Positions 1 through 10,717 of a stretch of 64,000 nucleotides of DNA are shown piece after piece. Where the stretch lies: NCBI GenBank assembly GCA_903970615.1, contig CAJCJH010000086.1, positions 1 through 64,000 of the forward strand, in the 5' to 3' direction. Under the pieces are notes generated by a model that did not search any database, was not told the DNA's origin, and worked only from the letters and a program-made list of their open reading frames with translations. Position 1 is the stretch's first letter. Each line of letters begins with the position of its first letter. A program made the translations under genes and the position numbers. The stretch comes from Rhodospirillales bacterium. GTDB taxonomy: Bacteria > Pseudomonadota > Gammaproteobacteria > Nevskiales > Nevskiaceae.

Positions 1-975
1 CACATTCTTCAATCGCTCGCGCACCTGCACCATCGCCGCTTCGCTGAAACACAATTCCGCCGGTACCTGCCACCAGTTGGCTTGTGCGAAGGCGGTGCAT
101 TTGACGGCATCTTTCTCGGTCATCAGCAGCGGGGCGTCGCCGGCGAAAAATAAATCTTCGGCGCTGTAGACGTAATGATCCGGAAAATCATGCGCGTCGA
201 TGTTCAAACCTATTTCGCGCAGCGCTGCAAAAAAACGCTGTGGATTGCCGATGCCGGCGATTGCCGAAATGTGATTGCCCGCAAAAGCACTCAATGGGCG
301 CGATTCGCCACTGCGCAGATTGATCGCATTCGCAATCCGTAAATCGAAACGCACGGCGTGCTCGCCACAGGTTTCCGCCGCGCCGCCATTGACCAGCAGC
401 AATTGCACATTCTGTGCGCGCGCTGGCATTTCGCGCAGCGGACCGGCCGGCAGCAGCCAGCCATTGCCATAGCCGCGCGTGCCATCGATCACGCAAATCT
501 CGAAATCGCGTGCGAGTGCATAGTGCTGCAAGCCGTCGTCGCAGATCAGTACGTCGGTTTGCGGGTATTGCTGTAGCAGCAGATTTGCGGCGGCGACGCG
601 ATCGGGCGCGACGACGACCGGCACATCCATACGCGAGGCCAGCAGCACCGGTTCATCGCCACATTCGCTGGTGGCGCTTTCGGCGCAGACCTCTCGCGGA
701 AACGGTCCGACTCCGCCATAACCGCGGCTGACCACGCCCGGCTGATAGCCTTGCCGCAGCAGTTCCCGCACCAGCCATAAAGTGACTGGTGTCTTGCCGG
801 TGCCGCCGACGGCGATGTTGCCGACGACAATCACCGGCACGTTCAGATGCTGCGCCTGCTTGAGCTTGATGGCTGCGCTGCGCTGCGAAATCCATGCATA
901 AATCCGCGACAGCAGTTGCAGCCAACCGGGCGGCGGCGCGGTTCGATACCAGATATTTTCAAGCCAGCGTTGCAT
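1..975 (-). CDS. lpxK: Tetraacyldisaccharide 4'-kinase LpxK, 3' end cut by the window edge
   Basis: LpxK phosphorylates the 4' position of the tetraacyldisaccharide-1-phosphate precursor of lipid A with ATP, at the cytoplasmic face of the inner membrane (Raetz pathway). Reading from the ATG at 975 gives 325 open codons to base 1, so the C-terminus lies outside the window. The family P-loop GNIAVGGTGKTP is at residues 52-63, SRGYGG at 83-88 and DDGLQH at 146-151, all hallmarks of LpxK. An N-terminal amphipathic membrane anchor (WLENIWYR) starts at residue 4. It follows msbA on the same strand after about 100 bp, the common msbA-lpxK arrangement, so the two genes are probably co-transcribed. 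Confidence 0.96.
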   Translation of the reverse strand, partial: MQRWLENIWYRTAPPPGWLQLLSRIYAWISQRSAAIKLKQAQHLNVPVIVVGNIAVGGTGKTPVTLWLVRELLRQGYQPGVVSRGYGGVGPFPREVCAESATSECGDEPVLLASRMDVPVVVAPDRVAAANLLLQQYPQTDVLICDDGLQHYALARDFEICVIDGTRGYGNGWLLPAGPLREMPARAQNVQLLLVNGGAAETCGEHAVRFDLRIANAINLRSGESRPLSAFAGNHISAIAGIGNPQRFFAALREIGLNIDAHDFPDHYVYSAEDLFFAGDAPLLMTEKDAVKCTAFAQANWWQVPAELCFSEAAMVQVRERLKNV

Positions 976-1038
976 TTCAATAATGGTTCATTGGCGCTTC
1001 AGTGCCGATTCAATATTGGGGCAATTATTGGGGCGATG

Positions 1039-1058
1039 TTGAATCAATGCCGATTCAA
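1039..1058. repeat. Inverted repeat between msbA and lpxK
   Basis: TTGAATC (1039-1045) and GATTCAA (1052-1058) form a perfect 7-bp inverted repeat with a 6-base loop. The 11-mer TGCCGATTCAA inside it recurs as a direct copy at 1003-1013. Two near-copies of CAATATTGGGG also sit side by side at 1011-1033. The repeats lie in the spacer between msbA and lpxK. They could form an mRNA hairpin or a protein site, but no U-tract follows, so a Rho-independent terminator is unlikely. Confidence 0.4.
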
Positions 1059-1078
1059 ATTCGGTCGCGGCAAATGCT

Positions 1079-2884
<1,806 letters not shown>

Positions 2885-3020
2885 GTTACCTGTGTTGCTG
2901 GTTATTCAGGCTGAAATGTCGTGATTCGATCATCGAAGCGATCCGGAATCTGCGCGAGAATCACATGCGTGAATCAAGCCCGCGCTAAACTGCAAACCCA
3001 AATCGAGAGGAGATAAAACG

Positions 3021-3374
3021 ATGGCCGACGCTGGCAAGAAAACGCTGTTCGAGAAAATCATCGACAAGGAAATTCCTGCGCAATTCGTTTTTGAGGACGA
3101 GCTTTGCGTGGTTATCAAGGACATTAATCCCGCTGCACCCCTGCATTTACTGGTGATTCCGCGCAAACGCATCGAAATGCTTTCGGATTCCAAGCCCGAA
3201 GATCAAGCGCTGCTGGGGCATTTACTGTTGATTGCCGGGCATGTCGCGCGCGATGCCGGCTTCGGCGATGCGTTCCGTCTGGTCGTCAACAACGGTGCGG
3301 CGGCGAGCCAGAGCGTGTTCCATCTGCACCTGCATGTGCTGGCGGGACGTCCGCTGAAATGGCCGCCGGGTTGA
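3021..3374 (+). CDS. HIT-family (HINT-like) nucleotide hydrolase
   Basis: Histidine-triad protein of 117 residues. Family members hydrolyse purine nucleoside phosphoramidates or adenylates, but the cellular substrate here is not known. The triad HLHLHVLAGR sits at the C-terminus (about residues 99-108). The N-terminal FEKIIDKEIPA and the central DINPAAPLHLLVIPRK are typical of the HinT/PKCI branch. A strong Shine-Dalgarno sequence (GAGAGGAG) lies about 8 bases before the ATG at 3021 and supports the start. The gene is transcribed alone, divergent from msbA and convergent with the deacetylase. Confidence 0.92.
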   Translation: MADAGKKTLFEKIIDKEIPAQFVFEDELCVVIKDINPAAPLHLLVIPRKRIEMLSDSKPEDQALLGHLLLIAGHVARDAGFGDAFRLVVNNGAAASQSVFHLHLHVLAGRPLKWPPG

Positions 3375-3406
3375 GTGCCAACGACCGAGCGCCGAGCGTG
3401 GCAGCG

Positions 3407-4264
3407 CTAATCCGCGCCGCTGACTTCAAACGCCATCGGCAGCGAGACGACGCGCCAGCCGCGTTGCTGAATTTCGTCGAGCAGGATCGGCAGCGCTTCC
3501 AGAATCACCGGCACGCCGGCTGCGGTTTTCGCCGGATGGCCGTCGTGCATCAGCAGAATAAAGCCCGGCCCCCAGTTGCGGCGCAGCCGGCGCAGCACGC
3601 TTGCTGAGTCGCCGCGCACGCTGTCGAAACCGCGCCGCGTCCATGCCGCATAACGCAAGCCGGCAAGCGCGAGGATCGGGTCCAGCAAGGGATTACGAAA
3701 TCCGGCCGGCGCACGGAAAAATCGCGGCATTTGCCCGGTGATTTGCGCCAGTACCTGCTGCGAATTCTCAAGCTCGGTGCGCGTCCATTGCCAGCCGCGG
3801 AAGGCGAATGTTTTATCGTGACGCAAGCTGTGATTTTCAACGCTGTGGCCGCGTCGCAAAATCTCCCGCACCAGATCCGGATACGCCTGCGCACGTTCGC
3901 CGATACAGAAAAAACTGGCCTTGGCCGCGTGGCGATCGAGCAGGTCGAGCACCTGTGGCGTTACGGCTGGATCGGGGCCATCGTCCAAAGTCAGCGCGAT
4001 CTCGCCGCGCCTGGCAGCGGCCTCTGGAAGCCGCGTGATGTTGGCGCCGATCCAATGATTGCGCGGCAACATGACGGCCGCGCAGATGAACAGATGATTG
4101 CCCGCGAACACCAGGAGCCAGACGCGCCACTGCTGCGGCTCCGCGAACAAGCCGATCAGGATCAGCGCATGCAACACGATCGACGTGCTCACAAACGGCG
4201 CCGGCCGCCAAGCCAGCGGCGGCAAGGCGGCAATATGAAATGCAGTGGCGTCCTTGAATGACAT
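3407..4264 (-). CDS. Membrane-anchored polysaccharide deacetylase (NodB/CE4 fold)
   Basis: Family CE4 metal-dependent deacetylases remove N- or O-acetyl groups from polysaccharides such as peptidoglycan or exopolysaccharide. The protein has 285 residues. Two hydrophobic helices (about 27-42 and 48-65) anchor it, then comes the NodB domain with motif 1 TLDDGPDP near residue 92 (catalytic Asp pair), motif 2 HSVENHSLRH near 135 (metal His pair) and a C-terminal LLMHDGHP motif. The catalytic set looks complete. Because the N-terminal helices precede the domain, the active site is probably periplasmic or at the membrane surface. It stands alone on the minus strand, so the substrate cannot be told from neighbours. 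Confidence 0.85.
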   Translation of the reverse strand: MSFKDATAFHIAALPPLAWRPAPFVSTSIVLHALILIGLFAEPQQWRVWLLVFAGNHLFICAAVMLPRNHWIGANITRLPEAAARRGEIALTLDDGPDPAVTPQVLDLLDRHAAKASFFCIGERAQAYPDLVREILRRGHSVENHSLRHDKTFAFRGWQWTRTELENSQQVLAQITGQMPRFFRAPAGFRNPLLDPILALAGLRYAAWTRRGFDSVRGDSASVLRRLRRNWGPGFILLMHDGHPAKTAAGVPVILEALPILLDEIQQRGWRVVSLPMAFEVSGAD

Positions 4265-4446
4265 CGGTGCAATGATGGAAAAGCAGCAGATCGAGGCGAC
4301 GATGGGATGGAATACTTTAGCGCCTGTGTCGATCCATAGCGAAGCCGATCAGCCGTTGATGTTCAGACTTGATGATCGCTGGGCGGTGCGAGGCTGGACT
4401 GGCTGAAGCTTCAACTGAAAGTCGGATTCCGTCTTCAACCGTTGCC

Positions 4447-5322
4447 TTACGTCCCGGTTTTCACTGGCTTCATCGTCGCCACCAAGGTCTGCGGATCGAC
4501 GTGTTTATCGAACCAGTAAACACCCCAGTGTAAATGCGGCCCTGTCGCCCGCCCGGTCATTCCGCTCAGCGCGACGACTTCGCCTTGTCGCACTTCGTCG
4601 CCGACTTTCACTTCCAGCTTCGACAGATGTACCAGCACGCTTGAAACTCCATGACCATGATCGATGATTACTGTACCGCCAGTAAAGTAAAGGTCCGGCT
4701 CGGCGAGACTCACGAATCCGCCAGCGGGCGCATGCACCGGCGTGCCGGTTGGTACTGCGACATCCACGCCATAGTGCGGCGCTTTTGGAGTGCCATTAAG
4801 GATACGCTGACTGCCGAAGATGCCGGAAACGCGACCACTCACCGGCCATTGAAAATGCTGCATGAAATCGCTGCGCTCGCTATCGCGCGCATGCGCTGCG
4901 ACGATCAGGTTCTGTTCGTGCGCGATGCGCGCCTCGGTTTCCGGCGGCGGATTCACCTGCGACGGCGGCAGGCCATCGATGCGCTGCACATCCCAGCGAT
5001 GCGGACGCACAAGGTAATGTTTGCTGATTGACTTTGAGCCCGGCAGAGTCACGCGCAACTCGGCGTCCGCGGGCTGATCCCGATCGAGTCCGAAAACGAA
5101 ATCGCCCTTCGGTGAAACCAGCAAGGGCTTGCCGTCGAATTCAACCTTGGCGCGCGGATCGGTGTGGCCAAAAATCAGATGGCCTTGCTGCCAGTCACCG
5201 CGCAGGCGGTAAGATTCTGATAAAAGCTTCACGGCCTGGGCAGGCGAAATCATCGAGGAAAACAGGAAAAAACTCGCCATCAGGCGCGTGGCCGATTCCA
5301 GAATCCACGAAGCGCGTTTCAT
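4447..5322 (-). CDS. Secreted M23 (LytM-type) peptidase
   Basis: Zinc metallopeptidase of the M23 family, 291 residues, likely a periplasmic endopeptidase acting on peptidoglycan cross-links or an activator of other hydrolases. It begins with a signal peptide ending near SPAQA at residue 30. A middle beta-rich domain (about 35-115) precedes the M23 domain (about 165-280), which holds the metal ligands in HYGVDVAVP and HLHWGVYW and the conserved VIIDHGHG. All expected ligands are present, so it should be active rather than a degenerate EnvC/NlpD-type activator. It lies 91 bp downstream of thrS on the same strand, and the link may be only positional. Confidence 0.88.
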   Translation of the reverse strand: MKRASWILESATRLMASFFLFSSMISPAQAVKLLSESYRLRGDWQQGHLIFGHTDPRAKVEFDGKPLLVSPKGDFVFGLDRDQPADAELRVTLPGSKSISKHYLVRPHRWDVQRIDGLPPSQVNPPPETEARIAHEQNLIVAAHARDSERSDFMQHFQWPVSGRVSGIFGSQRILNGTPKAPHYGVDVAVPTGTPVHAPAGGFVSLAEPDLYFTGGTVIIDHGHGVSSVLVHLSKLEVKVGDEVRQGEVVALSGMTGRATGPHLHWGVYWFDKHVDPQTLVATMKPVKTGT

Positions 5323-5413
5323 CGAGCGATGATTTCTCGCGTGGCGTTACTGCGTGATGCCGAGCTGGTCCAATATCGGCATCACGCAATCGTCTGGCTG
5401 GAATCAAACGCGC

Positions 5414-7330
5414 TCAATGTACGCTGCGCTGCGCACTCAACAATGCGACAGCTTCCGTCATCGCCAGTGTTTCCTGACGTTCAGAGCCGAGCCGACGCAG
5501 TGTGACGGTTTTTTCTTCGGCTTCCTTGCGGCCGACGACGACGATCACCGGCACTTTCTGCAGCGAGTGTTCGCGGATCTTGTAGTTGATTTTCTCGTTG
5601 CGCAGATCGGTCTGCACGCGCAAACCGGCGGCATCGAGTTGTGCGGCGACTTCGCTGGCGTAGGCATCCGCATCGGAAACAATCGGCGTCACCACCGCCT
5701 GCACCGGCGACAGCCACAGCGGCAATGCACCGGCGTGATGTTCGATCAGAATACCGATGAATCGCTCCATCGAACCGACGATCGCACGATGCAGCATCAC
5801 TGGAATCTGCCGGTTGGAATGTTCGTCGATATAGCCCGCGCCAAGACGTTCCGGCATCATGAAATCGACCTGCATGGTGCCAACCTGCCAGGCGCGGCCG
5901 ATGGAATCCTTCAGGTGGTATTCGATCTTCGGTGCATAGAACGCGCCCTCGCCGGGCAATTCAGTCCATTCCACTCCGGCGGCACGCAGTGCGCGGCGCA
6001 GCACTTCTTCGGTGCGATCCCAGAATTCATCGGAGCCGATGCGCTTATCTGGGCGCAACGCCAGTTTGACCGCAACATCGGTGAAACCGAAATCCGCATA
6101 TACCGCCATCGCCTGCGTGTGGAACGCGGTGACTTCCGATTCAATCTGATCGGGCGTGCAAAAGATGTGGCCGTCGTCCTGCGTGAATGCGCGCACGCGC
6201 ATGATGCCGTGCAGCGCGCCCGAAGGTTCATTGCGATGGCAGCCGCCGAACTCCGCATAGCGCACCGGCAGATCACGATAGCTGTGCAGGTTGGCGTTAT
6301 AAATCTGCACATGGCCGGGGCAGTTCATCGGCTTGATCGCGTAGGTGCGTTTCTCGCTTTCCGTGAAGAACATGTTGTCCTGGTAGTTATCCCAGTGGCC
6401 GGATTTTTTCCATAAGGAGACATCCATGATCTGCGGCCCGCGCACTTCCTGATAGCCACTTTTTTTGTAGATGCCGCGCACGTATTGCTCGACCGTTTGC
6501 CAGATGGTCCAGCCCTTCGGATGCCAGAACACCATGCCGGGCGCTTCTTCCTGTTGATGGAACAGATCGAGCTGCTTGGCGAGCTTGCGGTGATCGCGCT
6601 TCTCGGCTTCCTCGACCATCTTCAAATGCGCTTTAAGATCATCTTCGCTGGCGAACGCCACGCCATAAATGCGCTGCAATTGCGCGTTATTCGCGTCGCC
6701 GCGCCAGTACGCACCGGAGACTTTGGTCAGCTTGAAAGCAGTGCCAACTTTCGCCGTGGAAGGCAGATGCGGACCCATGCAGAGGTCCAGCCAGTCACTG
6801 CCTTGACGATAGATCGAAATCTCCGCATCCGCCGCAATGCCTTCCTCGATCCACTGCGCTTTGTAGCTTTCACCTTTGGCGCGGAACCATGCAATCGCCT
6901 GATTGCGTTCCCACACCTCGCGCCGGATCGGCAGATCGCGCAGCACGATTTCCTTCATGCGCTTCTCGATTTTTTCCAGATCGGATTCGATGAAAGGTTC
7001 GTCGCGGACGAAGTCGTAATAAAAGCCGACCTCGGTGGACGGCCCGAAGGTAATTTGCGTGCCGGGAAACAATTCCTGCACCGCCTGCGCCAGCACGTGC
7101 GCGGCATCGTGCCGCAGCACTTCGAGCGCTTCGGGCTTGTCACGAGTAATGAGTTCGAGCTTGGCGTCGTGCGCGATCGGGCGGGTTAAATCCCACAACA
7201 CGCCGTCGACGCGCGCGATCGCGGATTTCTTCGCCAGCCCCGGCGAAATGCCTTGTGCGATGGCGAGTGCGGTCGGCGGCGCGTCGAAAGATTTCTTGTT
7301 GCCGTCGGGGAATGTGATTTCTACAGCCAT
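5414..7330 (-). CDS. thrS: Threonine-tRNA ligase
   Basis: Class II aminoacyl-tRNA synthetase that charges tRNA(Thr). At 638 residues it is full length. The TGS domain covers about 1-60, and the editing domain starts near residue 70 with the HxxxH motif (HDAAH, 74-78) that hydrolyses Ser-tRNA(Thr). The catalytic core holds the zinc Cys in KPMNCPGH near residue 333, and the anticodon-binding domain fills the last hundred residues. The start [10 protein letters not shown] matches the family and has a modest AAGG ribosome site. The usual downstream infC-rpmI-rplT genes are absent here. Instead the gene is downstream of gltX and a small ORF, suggesting a synthetase operon. Confidence 0.97.
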   Translation of the reverse strand: MAVEITFPDGNKKSFDAPPTALAIAQGISPGLAKKSAIARVDGVLWDLTRPIAHDAKLELITRDKPEALEVLRHDAAHVLAQAVQELFPGTQITFGPSTEVGFYYDFVRDEPFIESDLEKIEKRMKEIVLRDLPIRREVWERNQAIAWFRAKGESYKAQWIEEGIAADAEISIYRQGSDWLDLCMGPHLPSTAKVGTAFKLTKVSGAYWRGDANNAQLQRIYGVAFASEDDLKAHLKMVEEAEKRDHRKLAKQLDLFHQQEEAPGMVFWHPKGWTIWQTVEQYVRGIYKKSGYQEVRGPQIMDVSLWKKSGHWDNYQDNMFFTESEKRTYAIKPMNCPGHVQIYNANLHSYRDLPVRYAEFGGCHRNEPSGALHGIMRVRAFTQDDGHIFCTPDQIESEVTAFHTQAMAVYADFGFTDVAVKLALRPDKRIGSDEFWDRTEEVLRRALRAAGVEWTELPGEGAFYAPKIEYHLKDSIGRAWQVGTMQVDFMMPERLGAGYIDEHSNRQIPVMLHRAIVGSMERFIGILIEHHAGALPLWLSPVQAVVTPIVSDADAYASEVAAQLDAAGLRVQTDLRNEKINYKIREHSLQKVPVIVVVGRKEAEEKTVTLRRLGSERQETLAMTEAVALLSAQRSVH

Positions 7331-7354
7331 TGTTGTAAACCTTATAAAGAGTTA

Positions 7355-7546
7355 TTACTCATAGCGAGGCGGCAGCCACTCGCGGACAAATTCATCGGTG
7401 CTCATCGCCAGCAGACGGCGCTCTTCCAGTTCATACGGATCGGCGTCATAAGCGATCGCGCGGATCATCACGCGACGGCCTTCGTCGATCGGAATGATTT
7501 CGCAACCCTGTTCGGCCGCGAGCCTGATCGCTTCCGAAATCATCAT
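7355..7546 (-). CDS. Small acidic protein coupled to gltX, function unknown
   Basis: I do not recognise this 63-residue protein. It starts inside the gltX stop (ATGATGA: two tandem ATGs, the first at 7546, overlap the TGA at 7543-7545) and ends 24 bp before thrS, so translational coupling is likely. The sequence is soluble and charged, with an N-terminal helix (AIRLAAEQGCEI), a strand-like IPIDEGRRVMIRAIA, and a C-terminal segment ending in FVREWLPPRYE. The size and strand/helix pattern recall small regulatory or antitoxin-like proteins, but no partner toxin is present. Its place between two synthetase genes and the tight coupling argue that it is real. Confidence 0.6.
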   Translation of the reverse strand: MMISEAIRLAAEQGCEIIPIDEGRRVMIRAIAYDADPYELEERRLLAMSTDEFVREWLPPRYE

Positions 7547-8973
7547 CCGCCGCCGACCTTGGCGGCACTGTAAGCCACTGCCGCTTGCAGCCGGGACAAG
7601 GAGCGATCGCGGCCGAGTAAAAATAGTGTCACATCGATCGGCGGCGTTATCGCCATGCCGGCGATAGCGACGCGAATCGGCTGCGCGACCTTGGCGAGAT
7701 TCAAGCCTTTTTCCGCAGCGAAACCATTCACGGTTTCATGCAGCGTGAGCGTGCTCCATTCCGGCAAAGCTTCGAGCCTGGCGCGCAGTTCATCGAGGAG
7801 CACGGCAGCTTCCGCGGTGAAATGTTTGGCCGCATCTTTCTCGTTGTAGCCTTCGAGTTCCGCATAAAAGAACTTCGATTTATCCGCCATTTCCGCCAGG
7901 GTTTTGCAGCGTTCGCGCTGCGCTTCGATTACCGGCACCACTGCTGGGCCGTTGGCTGGATCGACACCCACATGCCGCAGATGCCAGTCGAATTCCGGCG
8001 CAACGATCGCAGGATCGGCAGTTTTCAAAAACTGGTGATTGACCCACACCGCTTTTTCCATATCGAAACGCGCAGGTGCTTTCTGCACCCGTTCGAGATC
8101 GAACAGCTGGATCATCTCATCGCGCGTGAACAACTCCTGATCGCCATAGCTCCAGCCGAGCCGCACCAAATAATTCAGCAGCGCTTCCGGCATGAAGCCA
8201 AGCGCGCGATAGTCGATCACACTCACTGCGCCGTGGCGCTTGGAAAGCTTGACGCCATCGGCGCCGAGAATCATCGGCACATGGCCATATACCGGCGGTG
8301 TTGCGCCGAGCGCCTTGAGGATATTGATCTGTCGCGGCGTGTTGTTGACGTGGTCGTCGCCGCGCACAACGTGGGTGACGCCCATGTCCCAATCGTCAAC
8401 GACGACGCAGAAGTTGTAGGTCGGCGTGCCATCGCCGCGCGCGATGATGAGATCATCCAGTTCGGCATTCGCAAAAACAATCGCGCCTTTGATGATGTCG
8501 TCGACAATGACTTCGCCTTCCACCGGATTGCGGAATCGCACCACCGGTGTAATGCCTGCCGGCGGCGTCGGCAAAATTTTTCCCGGCTCCGGACGCCAGC
8601 GGCCGTCGTAGCGGGGCTTTTCCTTGCGCGCCATTTGCGCGGTGCGCATTTCGTCGAGTTCGGCCTTGCTGGCGTAGCAGTGATATGCAGTGCCGGCTTC
8701 GAGCATCTGCGCGATGACTTCCTTATAGCGATCGAACCGCTGGGTCTGGAACGGCGGTGGATTCACATCCGATTCCAGCCCCAACCATCTCAGCCCATCG
8801 AAAATCGCCTGCACCGCTTCGTCGGTGGAACGCTCACGATCGGTATCCTCGATGCGCAGCAGATAGCGTCCGCTATGCCGCTTGGCGTAGAGGTACGAAA
8901 ACAGCGCGGTCCGCGCGCCGCCGATATGCAGATAACCGGTGGGACTCGGGGCAAAACGGGTGGTTACGGTCAT
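7543..8973 (-). CDS. gltX: Glutamate-tRNA ligase
   Basis: Class I synthetase that attaches glutamate to tRNA(Glu), and so also supplies the first substrate of C5-pathway haem synthesis. From the ATG at 8973 the protein begins MTVTTRFAPSPTGYLHIGG, the standard GltX N-terminus with the HIGH-type motif at residues 16-19. An upstream in-frame ATG at 9021 would add 16 residues with no family support, so I reject it. KLSKRHG (the KMSKS-type loop) is near residue 243. The 476-residue length is normal. It heads a minus-strand unit gltX, small ORF, thrS and is divergent from the pterin synthase-like gene. Confidence 0.96.
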   Translation of the reverse strand: MTVTTRFAPSPTGYLHIGGARTALFSYLYAKRHSGRYLLRIEDTDRERSTDEAVQAIFDGLRWLGLESDVNPPPFQTQRFDRYKEVIAQMLEAGTAYHCYASKAELDEMRTAQMARKEKPRYDGRWRPEPGKILPTPPAGITPVVRFRNPVEGEVIVDDIIKGAIVFANAELDDLIIARGDGTPTYNFCVVVDDWDMGVTHVVRGDDHVNNTPRQINILKALGATPPVYGHVPMILGADGVKLSKRHGAVSVIDYRALGFMPEALLNYLVRLGWSYGDQELFTRDEMIQLFDLERVQKAPARFDMEKAVWVNHQFLKTADPAIVAPEFDWHLRHVGVDPANGPAVVPVIEAQRERCKTLAEMADKSKFFYAELEGYNEKDAAKHFTAEAAVLLDELRARLEALPEWSTLTLHETVNGFAAEKGLNLAKVAQPIRVAIAGMAITPPIDVTLFLLGRDRSLSRLQAAVAYSAAKVGGG

Positions 8974-9138
8974 GGTCGGCAAGCGCGGGCAGTCGCTGAT
9001 TTTAACAGGACGCTCAGGCATGACAGCGCAAGCATTGGCGTCGGGACCGAATGCTCAGCGCGTGCGCGCACGATGCGAATGCGCTGCGATCAGCCGGCTG
9101 CGCCGCTAAGCTATACGGCCACTACGCATGCCGACGCC

Positions 9139-9987
9139 ATGACCTGTCTGTTCGTCGAACAATTGACCGTGATCGACTGCGCCTACCTGCACGCGCAGCG
9201 CGGGCTGGTGGGCGAAAGCTGGATCGTCGATATCGAACTGGCCGGCGCGCTCGATGCGCAATCGATGGTGCTGGATTTCGGCGCGGTCAAGAAGCAGTTG
9301 AAGCGCGCGATCGACCAGAGTGTGGATCACACTTTGCTGGTGCCGAAACTTGCATCGGGCCTGGAAATTCACCAGGCCGGCGGTCAAAGTCATCTATGGT
9401 TTCGCGGCCCCGCAGCCGGACCGATCGAACATCTCGCGCCAGAAATGGCGGTGAGTTTGCTCGATAGCGCGCAGATCGATACTGATGCGCTGCGAGACTA
9501 CTTGCTGCCGCATCTGGCCGCTGTGGTGCCGGCTAATGTCGCCGAAATTCGTCTCGGGCTGAGGCAGGAAAAAATCGACGGCGCGTTTTATCACTACACG
9601 CACGGTCTGAAAAAACACGCCGGGCAATGCCAGCGCATCGCGCATGGTCATCGCTCCCGAATCGAAATCCGCATCGATGGCAAGCGCGATAACGCCGAAG
9701 AAATAGCGTGGGCCGAACGCTGGCGCGATATTTATCTGGGCACGATCGGCGACCGCGTTTCCAGCGCAGTTGATGGCCGCAGCCGTTTTGAATATCTGGC
9801 GCAGGAAGGACGTTTCGCGCTGGAATTGCCCGCGTCCCGCTGCGATCTGCTCGATGGCGATACCACAGTCGAACGCATCGCCGAACATCTCGCCGCGCGC
9901 ATCGCGCAGCAGCATCCCGGCCGAGAGATCGAGGTTCGCGCTTACGAAGGCGTGATGAAAGGCGCGCTGGCGCGGGCCGGCGTCTGA
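9139..9987 (+). CDS. Double-domain 6-pyruvoyltetrahydropterin synthase/QueD-like protein
   Basis: Members of the PTPS/QueD fold convert dihydroneopterin triphosphate to tetrahydropterins, for example 6-carboxytetrahydropterin in queuosine synthesis. At 282 residues this protein is about twice the length of QueD and looks like two T-fold domains in tandem. The N-terminal half has CAYLHAQRGLVGESW and VLDFGAVKKQL, and the C-terminal half has FYHYTHG and AHGHRSRIEI, which supply the zinc-type histidines. The open frame extends far upstream only as a shadow of gltX. MTCLFVEQLTV at 9139 is the first sensible start. No queuosine or folate partners lie nearby, so the product is uncertain. Confidence 0.72.
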   Translation: MTCLFVEQLTVIDCAYLHAQRGLVGESWIVDIELAGALDAQSMVLDFGAVKKQLKRAIDQSVDHTLLVPKLASGLEIHQAGGQSHLWFRGPAAGPIEHLAPEMAVSLLDSAQIDTDALRDYLLPHLAAVVPANVAEIRLGLRQEKIDGAFYHYTHGLKKHAGQCQRIAHGHRSRIEIRIDGKRDNAEEIAWAERWRDIYLGTIGDRVSSAVDGRSRFEYLAQEGRFALELPASRCDLLDGDTTVERIAEHLAARIAQQHPGREIEVRAYEGVMKGALARAGV

Positions 9988-10075
9988 AGCGGCTTCGCGC
10001 TGGCGCTTGCGATCAGGCAAGTAGAGCAGCACCAGATTCAGTTTCGGTTCAGTGCTGGCGAGTAGCGTCAAGGGT

Positions 10076-10561
10076 ATGAAAAACTCGACTCGAAGTCTCG
10101 CCAGATTCACTTTGCTGCCATTCATTGCGTTGAGCGCCTTGAGCCTCAGCGCCTGCGTTGCCGTGCCTGTTGGCGGCCCGGCCTACGGCGGCGGCTATGT
10201 CGGCGGCGCCTACGGCTACGCGCCGGGATATGCGGCCGGCGGCTATTACGACGGCTATGTCGCGCCTGGTTATTCCTACGATTACGGCTACCCCTACGCG
10301 GGCGGCGTTTACCTGGGCTACGACAATTACGGTCACGGCGGTTACTACGGTCACGGCGGCGTATATCGCGGCGTGCCGGGCTGGAACGGCGGCTATGGCG
10401 GAAATCACGGGAGTGGCGGCGGTCATCCCGGTGGCGGCTTTTATGGCCGGCCCGGCAACATCGGCCCGACTGCGGGTGCCGCGCGCGGCAGCGGATTTGC
10501 CGGTCATTCCGCCGGCGGCGCCGCGTCTGCGGGACATTTTGGCCGACCTTCCGGCCGTTGA
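10076..10561 (+). CDS. Gly/Tyr-rich lipoprotein, function unknown
   Basis: A 161-residue predicted lipoprotein. From the ATG at 10076 it has a positively charged n-region, a hydrophobic h-region (LLPFIALSALSLSAC) and a lipobox ending in Cys at about residue 27. The residue after Cys is Ala, which is compatible with outer-membrane sorting. The mature part is low complexity: repeated GGY, YGGG, YAPGY and HGGYYGHGG units, rich in Gly, Tyr and His, with a Gly/His-rich tail. Such YXX/GGY lipoproteins are common in proteobacteria but have no agreed function. A GTG at 10052 could extend it by eight residues. It lies between the pterin gene and hisI on the same strand. Confidence 0.75.
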   Translation: MKNSTRSLARFTLLPFIALSALSLSACVAVPVGGPAYGGGYVGGAYGYAPGYAAGGYYDGYVAPGYSYDYGYPYAGGVYLGYDNYGHGGYYGHGGVYRGVPGWNGGYGGNHGSGGGHPGGGFYGRPGNIGPTAGAARGSGFAGHSAGGAASAGHFGRPSGR

Positions 10562-10717
10562 ATGGGCTTGATGATCTGGCGGCATTTCGAGAAGAGCGCC
10601 GTTGCAGAAAACGGGCATCGATTGAATATTGATGCCGCCAGGATGCCCCTCACCGGCAAGGTCGTGCTATAAAACGCGCCCATTTTTGCGCAGCCTTGCC
10701 GCCGCGGTTAGAACGCC

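Noticed and set aside
5354-6415. 353-codon frame antisense to thrS
   Set aside because: The opposite strand is unmistakable ThrRS, and this frame has no recognisable motif or start signal.
7738-9138. Long rightward open frame running into the pterin synthase-like gene
   Set aside because: It lies antisense to gltX, has the composition of an antisense shadow, and the family similarity begins only at 9139.
10158-10571. Repetitive DNA in the Gly-rich gene as a possible CRISPR or tandem repeat array
   Set aside because: The repeats are short, irregular and coding (GGY units), without conserved direct repeats and unique spacers.
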